Below are positions 51,529 through 60,879 of a DNA stretch of 64,000 nt, piece by piece (positions within the stretch are counted from its first letter, which is position 1; each line of letters starts with the position of its first letter). The position numbers were made by a program, and so were the translations under genes. The stretch comes from Paenibacillus donghaensis (lineage in GTDB: Bacteria; Bacillota; Bacilli; Paenibacillales; Paenibacillaceae). Under the pieces are notes generated by a model. The model had not been told where the DNA came from. It saw nothing but the letters and a program-made list of their open reading frames with translations, and searched no databases. The stretch is taken from the NCBI RefSeq assembly GCF_002192415.1, contig NZ_CP021780.1, positions 8,246,001 through 8,310,000 on the forward strand. Reading direction: 5' to 3'.

Positions 51529-51567
51529 CATGCTGCAATAAGCAGCAGGATGTAAATAGAATGCAAT

Positions 51568-51619
51568 AAACCTCTCTGATAGAGGCGGGCTGATGCCTGC
51601 ATTAATCGGAGAGGTTTTT
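51568..51619 (+). terminator. Intrinsic terminator after the alpha-xylosidase
   Basis: AACCTCTCTGAT pairs with ATCGGAGAGGTT and is followed by TTTTA. A smaller hairpin (AGGCGGGCTGATGCCT) lies inside the loop. Confidence 0.85.
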
Positions 51620-51666
51620 ATGCAAACAGCCATGGGTTTGAATCCGGAAGAAGGAGACTGAGAGGG

Positions 51667-52845
51667 ATGTACAGCGAACAAGAGAGAAAGGCAGGAGTGC
51701 GCAGTGAACGGGGCTACACTTCAGCCACGGTGCTGTCCACGGCCGCCAATTATATCATGAACACCACGGAATCATTCACCCATACTTACCGGACTTATAT
51801 CCGATTGCGGGAGAACGGGGAGCTGAAGCTGAAGTTCTGGCACAGCAATACGGTAGACTCGACATGGGATCTGGGACAGGAATCCGCAGGAAGCGAGCCG
51901 GGCGGGGAATGGAGTATCGAAGCAGCCTATGTAGCCGACGGAGGCTTGGAACCGGACGGCAGCCTTGCTGCGGGTACACAGGTTCCGGTTACCTTCGCGG
52001 GCAGGGCGTGCAAGCAGGTGGCTGCGGGTGAAGTTTTTTGGAGCGACGAGGCCGTGCTGAAGCTGCCCGAAGGGCATGTTCTGGCCTTCACCTGGACCCT
52101 GAAGACACGGGCATCCGGCAAGAGCATACCGTTCAATGTGGAGGGAATGCTGGTTTCGGCTTATGATGCTCCCGGCCAGCTTGCAAGCCAGGATACGGCG
52201 GATGGCTTCAGCGTATCGGATAAACTGCTGGTGCTGCCCAGTTATATAGGATACAAGAAAGAGGTAACCAAGGAGCTGGTGTTCTTGGGGGATTCGATTA
52301 CCCAGGGCGTGCGCACAGAGAAGGACAAATATGATTATTGGGCCGCGGGAATTGCCGAAGGGCTGGGGCCGGATTATGGTCTGTGGAATATCGGCTCCGG
52401 CTGGGGCCGGGCGTATGATGTAGCCACTGAAGGCGCTTGGCTGCACAAAGCTCTGCGAGGCAATGAGGTCTTGATTGTGCTCGGGGTCAATGATCTGGAT
52501 ATCGGTAAGCGTTCGGCTGAAGAGCTGCTTCAGGATCTGGCGTTTATCATCTCCAAGATCAAGGAGGCGAATCCTGAAACAGCAGTCCTCCTGAGCACCG
52601 TGCCGCCGTTCAATTTCGAAGGGGAGCGGGAAGCAGCCTGGCGCAGCGTCAACACCCAGATCCTTGCAAGCCCGCCAGCGGGAGTCAGCCGTGTGTTTGA
52701 CATGGCCGCTGTGCTGTCTATGCCTTCTCCCGTTGATCACAGAATCCGCCCTGAATATATGAGTAACAGTGATGACCCGCATCCGAACGGCACCGCGGGC
52801 AAGGCGGTGGCTGAGTCTTTCCTGGACTGGTATTTTAAAGTATAA
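51667..52845 (+). CDS. SGNH/GDSL-type esterase with beta-rich N-terminal domain
   Basis: Protein of 392 residues without a signal peptide. The first 190 residues are beta-rich, like the N-terminal jelly-roll of CE2-type esterases. The SGNH domain follows: block I VFLGDSITQG holds the nucleophile Ser, block II has the Gly in NIGSGWGRA, block III is VLGVNDLDIG with the Asn, and block V is DDPHPNG with the catalytic Asp and His. Such enzymes remove acetyl groups from hemicellulose sugars. Following an alpha-xylosidase, it may deacetylate imported xyloglucan pieces. A GGAG lies about 10 nt before the ATG. The gene lies between a terminator and the inverted duplicate region. Confidence 0.87.
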   Translation: MYSEQERKAGVRSERGYTSATVLSTAANYIMNTTESFTHTYRTYIRLRENGELKLKFWHSNTVDSTWDLGQESAGSEPGGEWSIEAAYVADGGLEPDGSLAAGTQVPVTFAGRACKQVAAGEVFWSDEAVLKLPEGHVLAFTWTLKTRASGKSIPFNVEGMLVSAYDAPGQLASQDTADGFSVSDKLLVLPSYIGYKKEVTKELVFLGDSITQGVRTEKDKYDYWAAGIAEGLGPDYGLWNIGSGWGRAYDVATEGAWLHKALRGNEVLIVLGVNDLDIGKRSAEELLQDLAFIISKIKEANPETAVLLSTVPPFNFEGEREAAWRSVNTQILASPPAGVSRVFDMAAVLSMPSPVDHRIRPEYMSNSDDPHPNGTAGKAVAESFLDWYFKV

Positions 52846-52879
52846 GAATGTTACTATGTAGGACTCCGTAGGATAAGAA

Positions 52880-53075
52880 CACTTCAGATTCAGTTCCATG
52901 AGATAGAACGTGAACTTAAGAATGTTATATTCGAGTGGTCCGGGTAGCCCTATGCACCAGTCATTCTGACAACTCCACCGTTTCATTCTAAAGTTCAGCT
53001 TATATAGTCTCATAGGTCCAGTCCAAAGAATTAGTTGCGAAACTGCATCTATTTAGCCGTTTTTTTCTGTGTTGG
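52880..53075. repeat. Long inverted duplicate, split copy, part 1
   Basis: Reverse complement of about 26230-26430, including palindromic element copy E. Shared stretches are CAGTTCCATG, GTAGCCCTATGCACCAG and GTCCAAAGAATTAGTTGCG. It ends at the left end of the IS256-type element. Confidence 0.82.
52903..53006. repeat. ~105-bp palindromic MITE-like element, copy E (inverted)
   Basis: Opposite orientation to copies A-D. Closest to copy D, with point differences such as CTTTAGAATG for CTTAAGAATG in one terminal repeat. Part of the inverted duplicate. Confidence 0.78.
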
Positions 53076-54514
53076 GATGGCGTAAAATAGTTTGTGTAAG
53101 GACCGGGGAGTCTAGTAAACGACAAAAAAGTAGGGTATCCTTGGGATTGCGAAAGTCACCAAGAAAAGGAGCCCTACTCAATGACAAGTATACAACAAAA
53201 CCCGTTCCATGATCTACTCGAAAATAGCATCCAAAGTTTTCTGAAAGAAAAGATTGAACTCATGCTCCGCGAAGAAATCAAAAATTACCTCGGTGTCGAA
53301 CATCCGGAAGACTCCAATACTCGCAACGGATATTACACCCGCACCTGGGAAACACGCCACGGCCTGATCCCCGACCTGAACGTCCCACGGGATCGGCAGG
53401 GTCAATTCCAAACGGAGCTCTTTGAGCCCTACCAGCGCCGGGAGGCGTGGCTGGAAGACACCGTGATCCACATGTATAAAGGGGGCATGAGCACCCGGGA
53501 TATCGCCTCGTTTATCGAAAAAATGTTCGGGACCTCGTACTCGCCAACCACCGTGAGCAACATCACCGGCACGGTGCTGGAAGATGTTGCCGCCTGGCAA
53601 AATCGTCCGCTCTCTAAGCGTTACTCGGTCATCTATCTGGATGGCATGTACGTCAAACTGAAGCGTCAAACCGTGGCCAGTGAAGTCATCTACATCGCGA
53701 TGGGGATCGACGAAGACGGGCACCGGGAAATTCTCAGCTTCGCTATTGGCGGCAAGGAGAGCGCGTATGGCTGGCGGGAAGTGCTGCAAGACCTGCACCG
53801 CAGAGGCGTGCATGAGGTGCTGCTGGGCGTCTTTGACGGGCTGGCCGGGCTGGAGGAAGCCTTCAAGGAAACCTACCCCAAAGCCGATGTCCAGCGCTGT
53901 GTGACCCACAAGATGCGCAACACGCTGCCCAAAATTCGGGATACCCACAAGACCGAGATGGTCGGCGATTTGAAGACCATTTACACCGCACCGGATAAGG
54001 ATGTGGCCCTGGCCAACTTTGATGTGGTGCTGAAGAAATGGGGCAAAATCTATCCCAAGGAACTAGAGTCCTGGGGGGACAGCTGGATGTGTTGCTACGC
54101 TTTTACGACTACCCACCCCAGATCTGGTACGCCATTTACACGTCCAACCCGATCGAGCGAACCAACAAAGAAATCCGCAAACGGCTGCGTCCCATGAACA
54201 GTTTGACCCATATGGATGCCGCCGAAAAGATTGTCTATTTGGAAGCGATGGGGTACAACGAGAGATGGAGCCGACGTGTCCTGCGGGGGTTTGGGGACCC
54301 CCAGACGAAAGCCGCTTTGAGTAAAAAGTTTGCGGAAAAGTATCCCCCAGCCCAAGACAGCTAAGAACAAAACCGACGGCAGACGCAACTGGATATGAAA
54401 GGAAATTTTCGCAGGGGGGATCCCCCCTGACCCTTTGAAAACCAATCATATCCATTGTCCCAATGGATATCCTACAACCCTTAAAAATAATTACACAAAC
54501 TTCTTGACGCTACC
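53076..54514 (+). mobile_element. IS256-family insertion sequence
   Basis: The element is 1439 bp. Left end GATGGCGTAAAATAGTTTGTGTAA matches the complement of the right end (GGTAGCGTCAAGAAGTTTGTGTAA) at about 20 of 24 positions. Imperfect direct repeats (TGTGTTGG left, TGTGTTTGG right) flank it, close to the 8-9 bp duplication expected. It carries one transposase gene broken by a frameshift, and lies inside the inverted duplicate, whose sequence resumes on both sides. Confidence 0.88.
53181..54364 (+). pseudogene. IS256-family mutator-type transposase, frameshifted
   Basis: Transposase reading frame in two pieces. The first (from ATG 53181) covers the N-terminal part and two catalytic Asp sites, IYLDGMYVKL and LGVFDGLAGLEEA. 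The second, in the -1 frame, continues LLRFYDYPPQIWYAIYTSNP and holds the catalytic Glu in IERTNKEIRKRL, ending at 54364. The break lies at a run of six G residues near 54075. Joined there, the product would be about 394 residues, the normal IS256 length. Family members are usually a single uninterrupted gene, so this is most likely a one-base loss or a sequencing error, with programmed slippage less likely. AAAAGGAG lies about 12 nt before the start. Confidence 0.88.
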
Positions 54515-54790
54515 TGTGTTTGGAGGAAATAAGTGCGAAAACGCACCTAATTTAGGATTTTGAGCGTAATAAGCTTGCTTTACTCGAATTTAGTTGCAGA
54601 TATGCACTTATTATCCTGATAATGGGTGTTTCGGCTGAAATTAGTTGCAGTTTCGCATCTAATTACTCCGAAGATTCCAGGGCAACACTCTAAATCCTGG
54701 CTGAATCCTAAGCAGTAACGAAATGTGAGAACAAACCTCTCTTCCTGTAGCGGATGAGAGGCTTGTTTGATGAGGTATAGGTTACTACGT
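54515..54790. repeat. Long inverted duplicate, split copy, part 2
   Basis: Reverse complement of about 25960-26245. The stem-loop at about 54734-54772 (AACAAACCTCTCTTCC and its near-complement) keeps its fold although several bases differ from the 25983 copy. Together with 52880-53075 it forms one duplicate interrupted by the IS element. Confidence 0.82.
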
Positions 54791-55200
54791 AAGGCCCCTT
54801 ATCTTCTGATAGTGGTTTTAGCTTTCTAAGGAGTAACGTGTAGGGTGGCTATGGGGAACTACTGTTAATCCCACGGCTAAGGTTCAGTTGCTTTTGCATA
54901 TGGGGAAAAGTCACCGCTAATTCGTCCATTCATGGCATTTTAGATCGGATAGGAGGTAATTAGTGGTAGGAATTCCCTATAACTACCTTGAATCCCCATT
55001 CTGAGACCAACTAGCGGTAAGAAATCCCTCTAATTTGCCGCTGGACCTAAATAGTAACCGAAAAGGCACTTAATTTCCGCGTTTGGGCATAATAAGCCTG
55101 ACTTACAGGAAATTAGTTACACATTCGCACTTATTCTCTCTCTATGAGTAGATTCGATTGAATTTAGATGCAGATTTGGTTACTACTTAGAGCCCCCTTG
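54791..55200. other. Non-coding repeat-rich region
   Basis: No gene-like frame. It contains degenerate units of the TTAGTTGCA/TGCACTTATT family (AATTAGTTACACATTCGCACTTATT near 55120) and related pieces such as TTTAGATGCAGATTTGGTTACTACTTAG near 55160, which also occurs near 12130. Confidence 0.6.
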
Positions 55201-55245
55201 TGTTCCATGTGTTCCATGTGTTCCATGTGTTCCATGTGTTCCATG
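55201..55245 (+). repeat. Five perfect tandem copies of a 9-bp unit
   Basis: TGTTCCATG occurs five times in a row, followed by TGTTA. A short-tandem-repeat tract; no gene overlaps it. Confidence 0.95.
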
Positions 55246-55725
55246 TGTTACTCGTCCGAGCCAGTCATACCACACCGCGCGACAAGGAGGCTGAGCATAA
55301 CCAAAGGAAGGCTGTCACCCGTAACCAGCGATTAACTTTCAGACTATTAACGGACTGAGGAGCCCCTATGTGCTGTACAAAGGCTGTTTTGCAGCTCTAA
55401 CGGACTCAGGAGCCCCTATTCAAGCCAAAACCCACTAGTTAAGGCCTGTTTTTCCGATATAGAGGCTATGCGGTCCGTTACATTCCAAACCAGCGCAGAA
55501 ATGAGGAAATAGGAGCTATACGGTCCGTTGGGACGTAGGTTACCTGAAGTTCGGGAGGGGGAGGGTTTGGATTACGGTAGTGCGATCGCCTAACCTTCGC
55601 AAGTAAACCTTCTCTATCCTCGCAGGGTCCTAAGTAGTAACCAGATTTGCACCTATTGCTTCGAACGAGCCAAGAGTACCTGTTAAGTGCTCGCTGGGAG
55701 CTAAGCAGTAACCTAAGGATTAAGC
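55246..55725. other. Non-coding region with inverted 20-bp motifs
   Basis: AACGGACTGAGGAGCCCCTA (near 55349) and AACGGACTCAGGAGCCCCTA (near 55401) are direct copies. GAGGCTATGCGGTCCGTT (near 55462) and AGGAGCTATACGGTCCGTT (near 55512) are related motifs in inverted orientation. The pair sets could fold into large stem-loops. No gene is seen. Confidence 0.6.
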
Positions 55726-56154
55726 TCTTGCGCATTCCGCAGGAACAGCCCGCTTTTGCCCTTAAGGCTCTTGCGTATTCCAAAGGAACAGCTGCTTTTG
55801 CCCTTAAGGGTCTTGCGCATTCCGCAGGAACAGCCCGCCCTAGACCTACCCGCCTTTTGCCTTAAAGATCTTGCGCATTCCGAAGGAACAGCCGGCCCTA
55901 GACTTACCCGCCTTTGCCCTTAAGGTCTTGCGCATTCCGAAGGAACAGCCGGCCCTAGACTTACCCGCCTTTGCCCTTAAGGTCTTGCGCATTCCGCAGG
56001 AACAGCCGGCCCTAGACTTACCCGCCTTTGCCCTTAAGGGTCTTGCGCATTCCGCAGGAACAGCCCGCCCTAGACTTACCCGCCTTTGCCCTTAAGGTCT
56101 TGCGCATTCCGCAGGAACAGCCTGCCCTAGACTTACCCGCCTTTGCCCTTAAGA
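55726..56154 (+). repeat. Minisatellite: two 42-43 bp and six 57-58 bp units
   Basis: Units begin TCTTGCGCATTCCG at 55726, 55769, 55811, 55869, 55926, 55983, 56041 and 56098. The longer units contain GGAACAGCCNGCCCTAGACTTA then CCCGCCTTTGCCCTTAAG. The first two lack the CCTAGACTTACCCG part. Length changes of one base between units break any long reading frame, so a coding role is unlikely. Units differ at CAGG/AAGG and CCGG/CCCG positions. Confidence 0.93.
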
Positions 56155-56310
56155 GGTCTTTGCCCTTACCAGTCGGGCGCGCATCCCGTCAGGGATAGCG
56201 GGCTCACCCATGCGGCGTTCAAGCGGTCCCGCAGGGATAAGCGCTCCTACCACCCCAGCCTCCTAATCACAGTACCGCCAGACTCATTCGCCAAACTTGC
56301 AGGTGTCCAG

Positions 56311-56349
56311 AGGGTGCAACCCTTTGGGGCCCTCCCTTGGAAGGGAGGG
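56311..56349. terminator. Two adjacent stem-loops beyond the YesN-type gene
   Basis: AGGGTTGCACCCT-type hairpin (AGGGTGCAACCCT at 56311-56323) and CCCTCCCTTGGAAGGGAGGG (56330-56349) lie just downstream of the response regulator stop. No T-run, so termination is uncertain. Confidence 0.5.
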
Positions 56350-56370
56350 TTTGGGAGGGATCGAAATCCC

Positions 56371-58026
56371 CTAATTGAGCTCTGCCCGATAATCCTTCGG
56401 CGTTTGCCCGACCTGCTTTTTGAAGACCTTGCTGAAATATTTCACATCGTGGAAGCCAACCATTTCCGAGATTTGCGACAGCTTCAGGTGGGGATTCTGC
56501 AGCAGCAGCTTGGCTTTCTCGATACGGACGCTACTGATATAATCGGAGAAGTTAATACCGTACTCCTGCTTGAACCTGCGTGAGACATACTCGCGGCTAA
56601 CATAGAATTTGCCGGCAACTTCCTGCAGGGAGAGGTCGGACGGATAATTCTGCTCGATATATTTCACAATGTCCGTAATGGGGTTCCGTTCTTTGATCTG
56701 TCTGACCAAGATCACCCGTGACAGGCTCCGCATCAGAGCAAGGGACCAGTCGCGCCAGGCGAATAAGGAGAAGGAATAGCCGCTCGGCAACGGTGCGGGA
56801 TGCTGTTTGTCATCCAGCTCAAGCTCAGCCAGGGCGCTGTCGGCCTCGCTGCCTAGAGCTTCCCGGACCAGCCGGGAACGGAACAGCAGGGCATCAGCTT
56901 TCCAGGAATTCAGCATTTGCGGCGTAACGACGCCCCGGCGGCTGAGTTCATGGGTCCAATGCTGCGCGGCGTCCGACAAACCTTCAGGGTTGCCACTGAT
57001 CACAGCCATTCTCCAATCCTCCTGGACATCGGCGAAATTGAGCGGTGTTCCAGAAACGGAGGGGTTGGACTCCCGGCTGCCAGCAGCCTTGTTGTCCTCT
57101 CCCGCAGCAGGGAAATGGCAGTAATCCTCATGTCTCAATAGATTCCGCCGAAGCAGTGTTTCGGCGGCTTCTGTGCGTTGTGCCGGCAGTTGTCCCGGGA
57201 AGGCGCCTGCCGTGCTGATCCCGAAATGCATGCGGAACTGCAGGGTCCGGTATATTCCCTGATTGATCCGGCTGATCAGCTCCACTATGGACTCCTCCGG
57301 ATTCCAGAGAATGATCGCGATCTCTGGAGGCCCGCCCCAATAGCGGAAGGCTATGCCTTTGTTAGGCTGGTGCAGAAATTCATTGCAGATGTTGACAATG
57401 GCGTAGTAGAGCAACTCGTTGTCGCCGCCAAATCTTTGCAAGAGCGGATTGTTGCCGCTGTCCGTCTGCACCAGAATCAGCCGCGAGGTCTCGGCGTCCT
57501 TCGCGATGATACCGTCGCCGGTGAGTCTGCGCAGCGATGCCTCAGCGTTGATCGGATCGTCAATCAGCGCCGATAGCAGCTTCTCTCCGTAGATTGGCTT
57601 GATCTCGTTCAACCGGATGCTCTGGCGCTGGCGGTGGCTGCGTTCCTCTTCTTCGGAGCGCCAGGCGGCGACCGCCTTGGACACCGCATGATTGATCATA
57701 TCTGCTTCAATCGGTTTCAGAATGTAGTCGATCCCGCCGTGGCGGACAGTCTGGCGTACAAAGTCAAAATCATTATGTCCGCTGACCACAATAAATTTGG
57801 TGCTGCCCGCGAACTCATTCACCCAGGTCATAAGCTCGATCCCATTGCCCGATTCCATCATCATATCCATAATCACCAGGGCCGGCTTGTCCTTGCGGAT
57901 CAGTTGGATGGCTTCATTGCCGTTCCCCGCTTCCAGAATCTCGTCAATTTGATGGGCCTCCCAGTCAACCAGCAGTCTGACCGCTTTTCTGACTCTTGCT
58001 TCATCATCCACAATAAGCGCCTTCAT
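56371..58026 (-). CDS. YesN-type response regulator, AraC output domain
   Basis: Cytoplasmic regulator of 551 residues. The receiver domain starts KALIVDDEARVRKAVRLLV, with phospho-acceptor Asp in LVIMDMMMESGNG and the Lys in DYILKPIEAD. A long middle region (about 130-440) follows. The C-terminal AraC domain has LSLQEVAGKFYVSREYVSRRF and LKLSQISEMVGFHDVKYFSKVF. Its ATG overlaps the stop of the sensor kinase by 4 bp, so the two are translated together. The pair is divergent from the transporter operon at 59998 and is its probable activator. Confidence 0.94.
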   Translation of the reverse strand: MKALIVDDEARVRKAVRLLVDWEAHQIDEILEAGNGNEAIQLIRKDKPALVIMDMMMESGNGIELMTWVNEFAGSTKFIVVSGHNDFDFVRQTVRHGGIDYILKPIEADMINHAVSKAVAAWRSEEEERSHRQRQSIRLNEIKPIYGEKLLSALIDDPINAEASLRRLTGDGIIAKDAETSRLILVQTDSGNNPLLQRFGGDNELLYYAIVNICNEFLHQPNKGIAFRYWGGPPEIAIILWNPEESIVELISRINQGIYRTLQFRMHFGISTAGAFPGQLPAQRTEAAETLLRRNLLRHEDYCHFPAAGEDNKAAGSRESNPSVSGTPLNFADVQEDWRMAVISGNPEGLSDAAQHWTHELSRRGVVTPQMLNSWKADALLFRSRLVREALGSEADSALAELELDDKQHPAPLPSGYSFSLFAWRDWSLALMRSLSRVILVRQIKERNPITDIVKYIEQNYPSDLSLQEVAGKFYVSREYVSRRFKQEYGINFSDYISSVRIEKAKLLLQNPHLKLSQISEMVGFHDVKYFSKVFKKQVGQTPKDYRAELN

Positions 58027-59864
58027 ATCCGTTCACTCTCCACTAATATATCAATTTCCAATCTGACGATCACTCCGCCAGCCTTAAGATTATCCACGGT
58101 CAGCACCGCATCATCGCCGCATACCAGCCGCAGCCGTGCCAGCACATTACCGAGGCCAATGCCGGCGCCCGGAGCATCGCGTTTGCTGTAGTGGTCCTGG
58201 TCCTGCTCGGGTTTCTTCAGAGGGTCGATGCCCAGGCGTGAAGGCTGCTCAAGCTCCTGCCGCAGTGCTTCCAGCTTGGCCGCCGGAATGGCTTGGCCGT
58301 TGTTCTGAATATTGATTTCCATCCGTCCTGAATCCAGCTTAGCTGCCGTGATCTCAATTAAACCGTCGGTGCGGGCGAGATTAAACCCATGCTTGAAGTA
58401 ATTTTCCACGATCGGCTGCAGGATCATCTTGGGCATCATCGCGTTCAGCAGCGATTCATCCATATCGTAGCGGAAACTGAATTTATTTTCAAAACGTTCC
58501 TTTTGCAGCTCTATATAGGCTTTGACATGGTCCAGCTCGTTCTGTATAGTTACGATCTTCTCATCATTATACATGCTGTAGCGCATCATCTTGGCAAGTG
58601 CCGAGAGCAGGGCATAAACCTGCGGCGCCTTCAGTTCCAGGGCAAGTGTGCCGATAATCTGCAGGGTGTTGTTCAGGAAATGAGGATTGATCTGCGATTG
58701 CAGCGCCCTTAGCTCATTGGTTTTGTTGGACAGCTCAAGCCGGTACTCCCGCAGAATCAGGTTGTTGATTGTATCCATCATGCTGCGGAAGCGTTCTATG
58801 ACAACGCCGATTTCGTCTTTGCCCGTAGGCTGGATATCAATCTCAAGATTACCCGTCTGCACCTGGTTCATGTATCGGGTCAACTGCTTGATCGGAGCCG
58901 TTATCCGGAAAGAAATCAGAATGGTCAAGGTGATGATCATGATTAGCAGCAGCACCAGCAGTAGAACATTGATCTGGGCCGCCTCCTTGGCTTCACGGAA
59001 CAGGTAGGAGACCGGGATTTGTTTGACGAGCGTCCAGCTTAGACCGGGACTCTCTATTTTCTGATAAATAAATACCGAGCCGTCTTCTTCAAAATATCCC
59101 TGCGAGCGTTCATTGGCTGCAATCTGCTTATCATACCAGGAAGCGTTCAGCGGTTTGCCCACAGCGTCGTTGTCATGGCTGTAGACCAGTGTGCCGCTGC
59201 CGTCCACCAGATAGATGTTCTCCTGATCCTGTTCATATAACTGATCTACAATATCGGTAAGGGCGGTCAGCTTGACATCAATCGACAAATAGCCGAGCGC
59301 ATCGGGAGAAGGAATTTGCTCGATCCTTCTGTGCAGCGTGAACACCGGCTCCGAAACCAGCTGCGGGATCGGTGAATTCAGCCCGTAAGTGCTGCTCATA
59401 TGCGTACCTTGGACTGAAACGGGATAGTCAGCGGTAATCAGAGAATCGCTATAAGGGGGAACGCCCTGCCAGCGTTTCGGAGTGGTGCTCCCGGTGACCA
59501 GGGTTGCCTTGCTGTCTTTGACTCCGTACAAATAGACCTGGGATATATCGGGCATAGAGGTAGAAATATAATTCAGCGAGGAATAAATCCGGATATTGGC
59601 CGACATGTCGTCGTAGCCGGCTTCCAGAAGCCTGTAGAATTCCGAGTCTGAATACACGATCAGGGACAGCCTGTTCACCTCTTGAATCAGACTGTTAATA
59701 TTCTTGTAGCCCTGATACAGTAGATTCTTATTCTCATCGACAGCCCGGGTTCTTAGCGACTTCGTCGTGTAAGAATAGCTGATGAACATAGTAGCCATAA
59801 TACAGATTATTGTTGGCAGGAGCAAAAAAACGATCAGTTTCGTGCGTATACTGTTCCATTTCAT
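58023..59864 (-). CDS. YesM-type sensor histidine kinase
   Basis: Membrane sensor kinase of 613 residues. Helix 1 (about 9-31, TKLIVFLLLPTIICIMATMF), an extracytoplasmic sensor region (about 32-300) with YLSIDVKLTALTDIVDQLY, helix 2 (INVLLLVLLLIMIITLTILI), HAMP, then the phospho-acceptor motif LQSQINPHFLNNTLQIIG and a HATPase with IQNNGQAIPA and GIGLGNVLARLRL. It overlaps the response regulator start. It lies 133 bp from the divergent transporter operon. It differs clearly in sequence from the kinase at 1430, so the two systems probably sense different ligands. Confidence 0.94.
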   Translation of the reverse strand: MKWNSIRTKLIVFLLLPTIICIMATMFISYSYTTKSLRTRAVDENKNLLYQGYKNINSLIQEVNRLSLIVYSDSEFYRLLEAGYDDMSANIRIYSSLNYISTSMPDISQVYLYGVKDSKATLVTGSTTPKRWQGVPPYSDSLITADYPVSVQGTHMSSTYGLNSPIPQLVSEPVFTLHRRIEQIPSPDALGYLSIDVKLTALTDIVDQLYEQDQENIYLVDGSGTLVYSHDNDAVGKPLNASWYDKQIAANERSQGYFEEDGSVFIYQKIESPGLSWTLVKQIPVSYLFREAKEAAQINVLLLVLLLIMIITLTILISFRITAPIKQLTRYMNQVQTGNLEIDIQPTGKDEIGVVIERFRSMMDTINNLILREYRLELSNKTNELRALQSQINPHFLNNTLQIIGTLALELKAPQVYALLSALAKMMRYSMYNDEKIVTIQNELDHVKAYIELQKERFENKFSFRYDMDESLLNAMMPKMILQPIVENYFKHGFNLARTDGLIEITAAKLDSGRMEINIQNNGQAIPAAKLEALRQELEQPSRLGIDPLKKPEQDQDHYSKRDAPGAGIGLGNVLARLRLVCGDDAVLTVDNLKAGGVIVRLEIDILVESERI

Positions 59865-59997
59865 GGGGTCTTGTCACATCCGATCAATATTTTACACCTG
59901 AAAGATCACTTGCGTAGGTGTAAGCGAACCTTCTAAAAATAGATAATATGTTTAGATCATAAACAAGTAAGTGAGTAAAAGAAAGGGGGCTGGGTAA

Positions 59998-60879
59998 ATG
60001 CGCGGCAATAAGTTGTCCCAATTTGGTCAACAGCTTTTTTTCGTTGGTCCAGCACTATTGTTTTTTACCCTAATCACGATTATTCCATTTCTGATGGGAA
60101 TGTATTATTCCTTCACTGATTGGAACGGAGTATCGGGTAATGTAAGCTGGGTAGGCATCAGTAACTTTACATCGATTTTTACCAATGATCCGGACTTCTG
60201 GTCATCCTTCTGGTTTACAGTGAGATTCACTGTACTAGGGGTCGTTCTGACCAATGTAGTAGGCTTCTTCCTGGCCTATCTGTTAACCAAACCTTTAAAA
60301 ACACGCAATATGCTCCGTACGATATTCTTTATGCCGAATGTCATTGGAGGCTTGTTGCTTGGGTTTATATGGCAGTTCATCTTCATCAAGGGTTTCGCCA
60401 CGATGGGCGATATCACAGGCTGGTCCTTTTTCAACCTTCCTTGGCTGGGTGATGCGACAACGGGCTTCTGGGCGATCGTCATGGTGTTTGTGTGGCAGTC
60501 CTCCGGTTATCTGATGGTTATCTACATCGCTTCGTTAAGCAATGTGTCCAAAGAGGTGCTTGAAGCCGCTGAGATTGATGGCGCATCCCGGATGCAGGTG
60601 CTTCGCAACATTATAATTCCGCTTATCATGCCTGCGGTAACTATCGGGCTGTTCCTGGCCATTTCCTGGTCCTTCAAGATGTTCGACCTGAATCTGTCGC
60701 TGACCAAAGGCGGACCGTTCAAATCGACGGAATCCGTTGCTATGAACATTTACAATGAAGCCTTCCTGAACAATCGTTATGGACTGGGTACTGCAAAAGC
60801 GCTGTTGTTCTTCGTAATTGTTGCGCTGATTACGGTCATTCAGGTCCGTGTTACGAAGAGCAAGGAGGTAGAAGCTTAA
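59998..60879 (+). CDS. CUT1 sugar ABC transporter permease, MalF type
   Basis: Inner-membrane permease of 293 residues, six hydrophobic segments (ALLFFTLITIIPFLMGMYYS first), docking loop EAAEIDGASRMQVLRNIIIP, and SLTKGGPFKSTES typical of MalF subunits. GAAAGGGGG precedes the ATG. Its stop overlaps the next start (TAATG), coupling the pair. It is the first gene of a three-gene import operon with the binding protein last, the reverse of the order at 1-6.6 kb. No ATPase gene is present. Confidence 0.94.
   Translation: MRGNKLSQFGQQLFFVGPALLFFTLITIIPFLMGMYYSFTDWNGVSGNVSWVGISNFTSIFTNDPDFWSSFWFTVRFTVLGVVLTNVVGFFLAYLLTKPLKTRNMLRTIFFMPNVIGGLLLGFIWQFIFIKGFATMGDITGWSFFNLPWLGDATTGFWAIVMVFVWQSSGYLMVIYIASLSNVSKEVLEAAEIDGASRMQVLRNIIIPLIMPAVTIGLFLAISWSFKMFDLNLSLTKGGPFKSTESVAMNIYNEAFLNNRYGLGTAKALLFFVIVALITVIQVRVTKSKEVEA

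Noticed and set aside
53181..54364. Programmed -1 frameshifting in the IS256 transposase
   Set aside because: IS256-family transposases are normally one frame and no typical slippery heptamer with stimulatory structure is evident; mutation or sequencing error is simpler, though not excluded.
46518..54514. Composite transposon formed by the two IS elements around the xylosidase region
   Set aside because: The elements belong to different families (IS4 and IS256) with unrelated ends and could not act together; the IS4 element has its own target duplication.
55726..56154. CRISPR array
   Set aside because: The whole 57-bp unit repeats without unique spacers, and no cas genes are present.
55478..56583. 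Open frames over the repeat region (55478-55783 minus, 55871-56095 plus, 56143-56583 plus)
   Set aside because: They consist of minisatellite units or antisense of the YesN-type gene, lack ribosome sites, and unit length changes break the frame.
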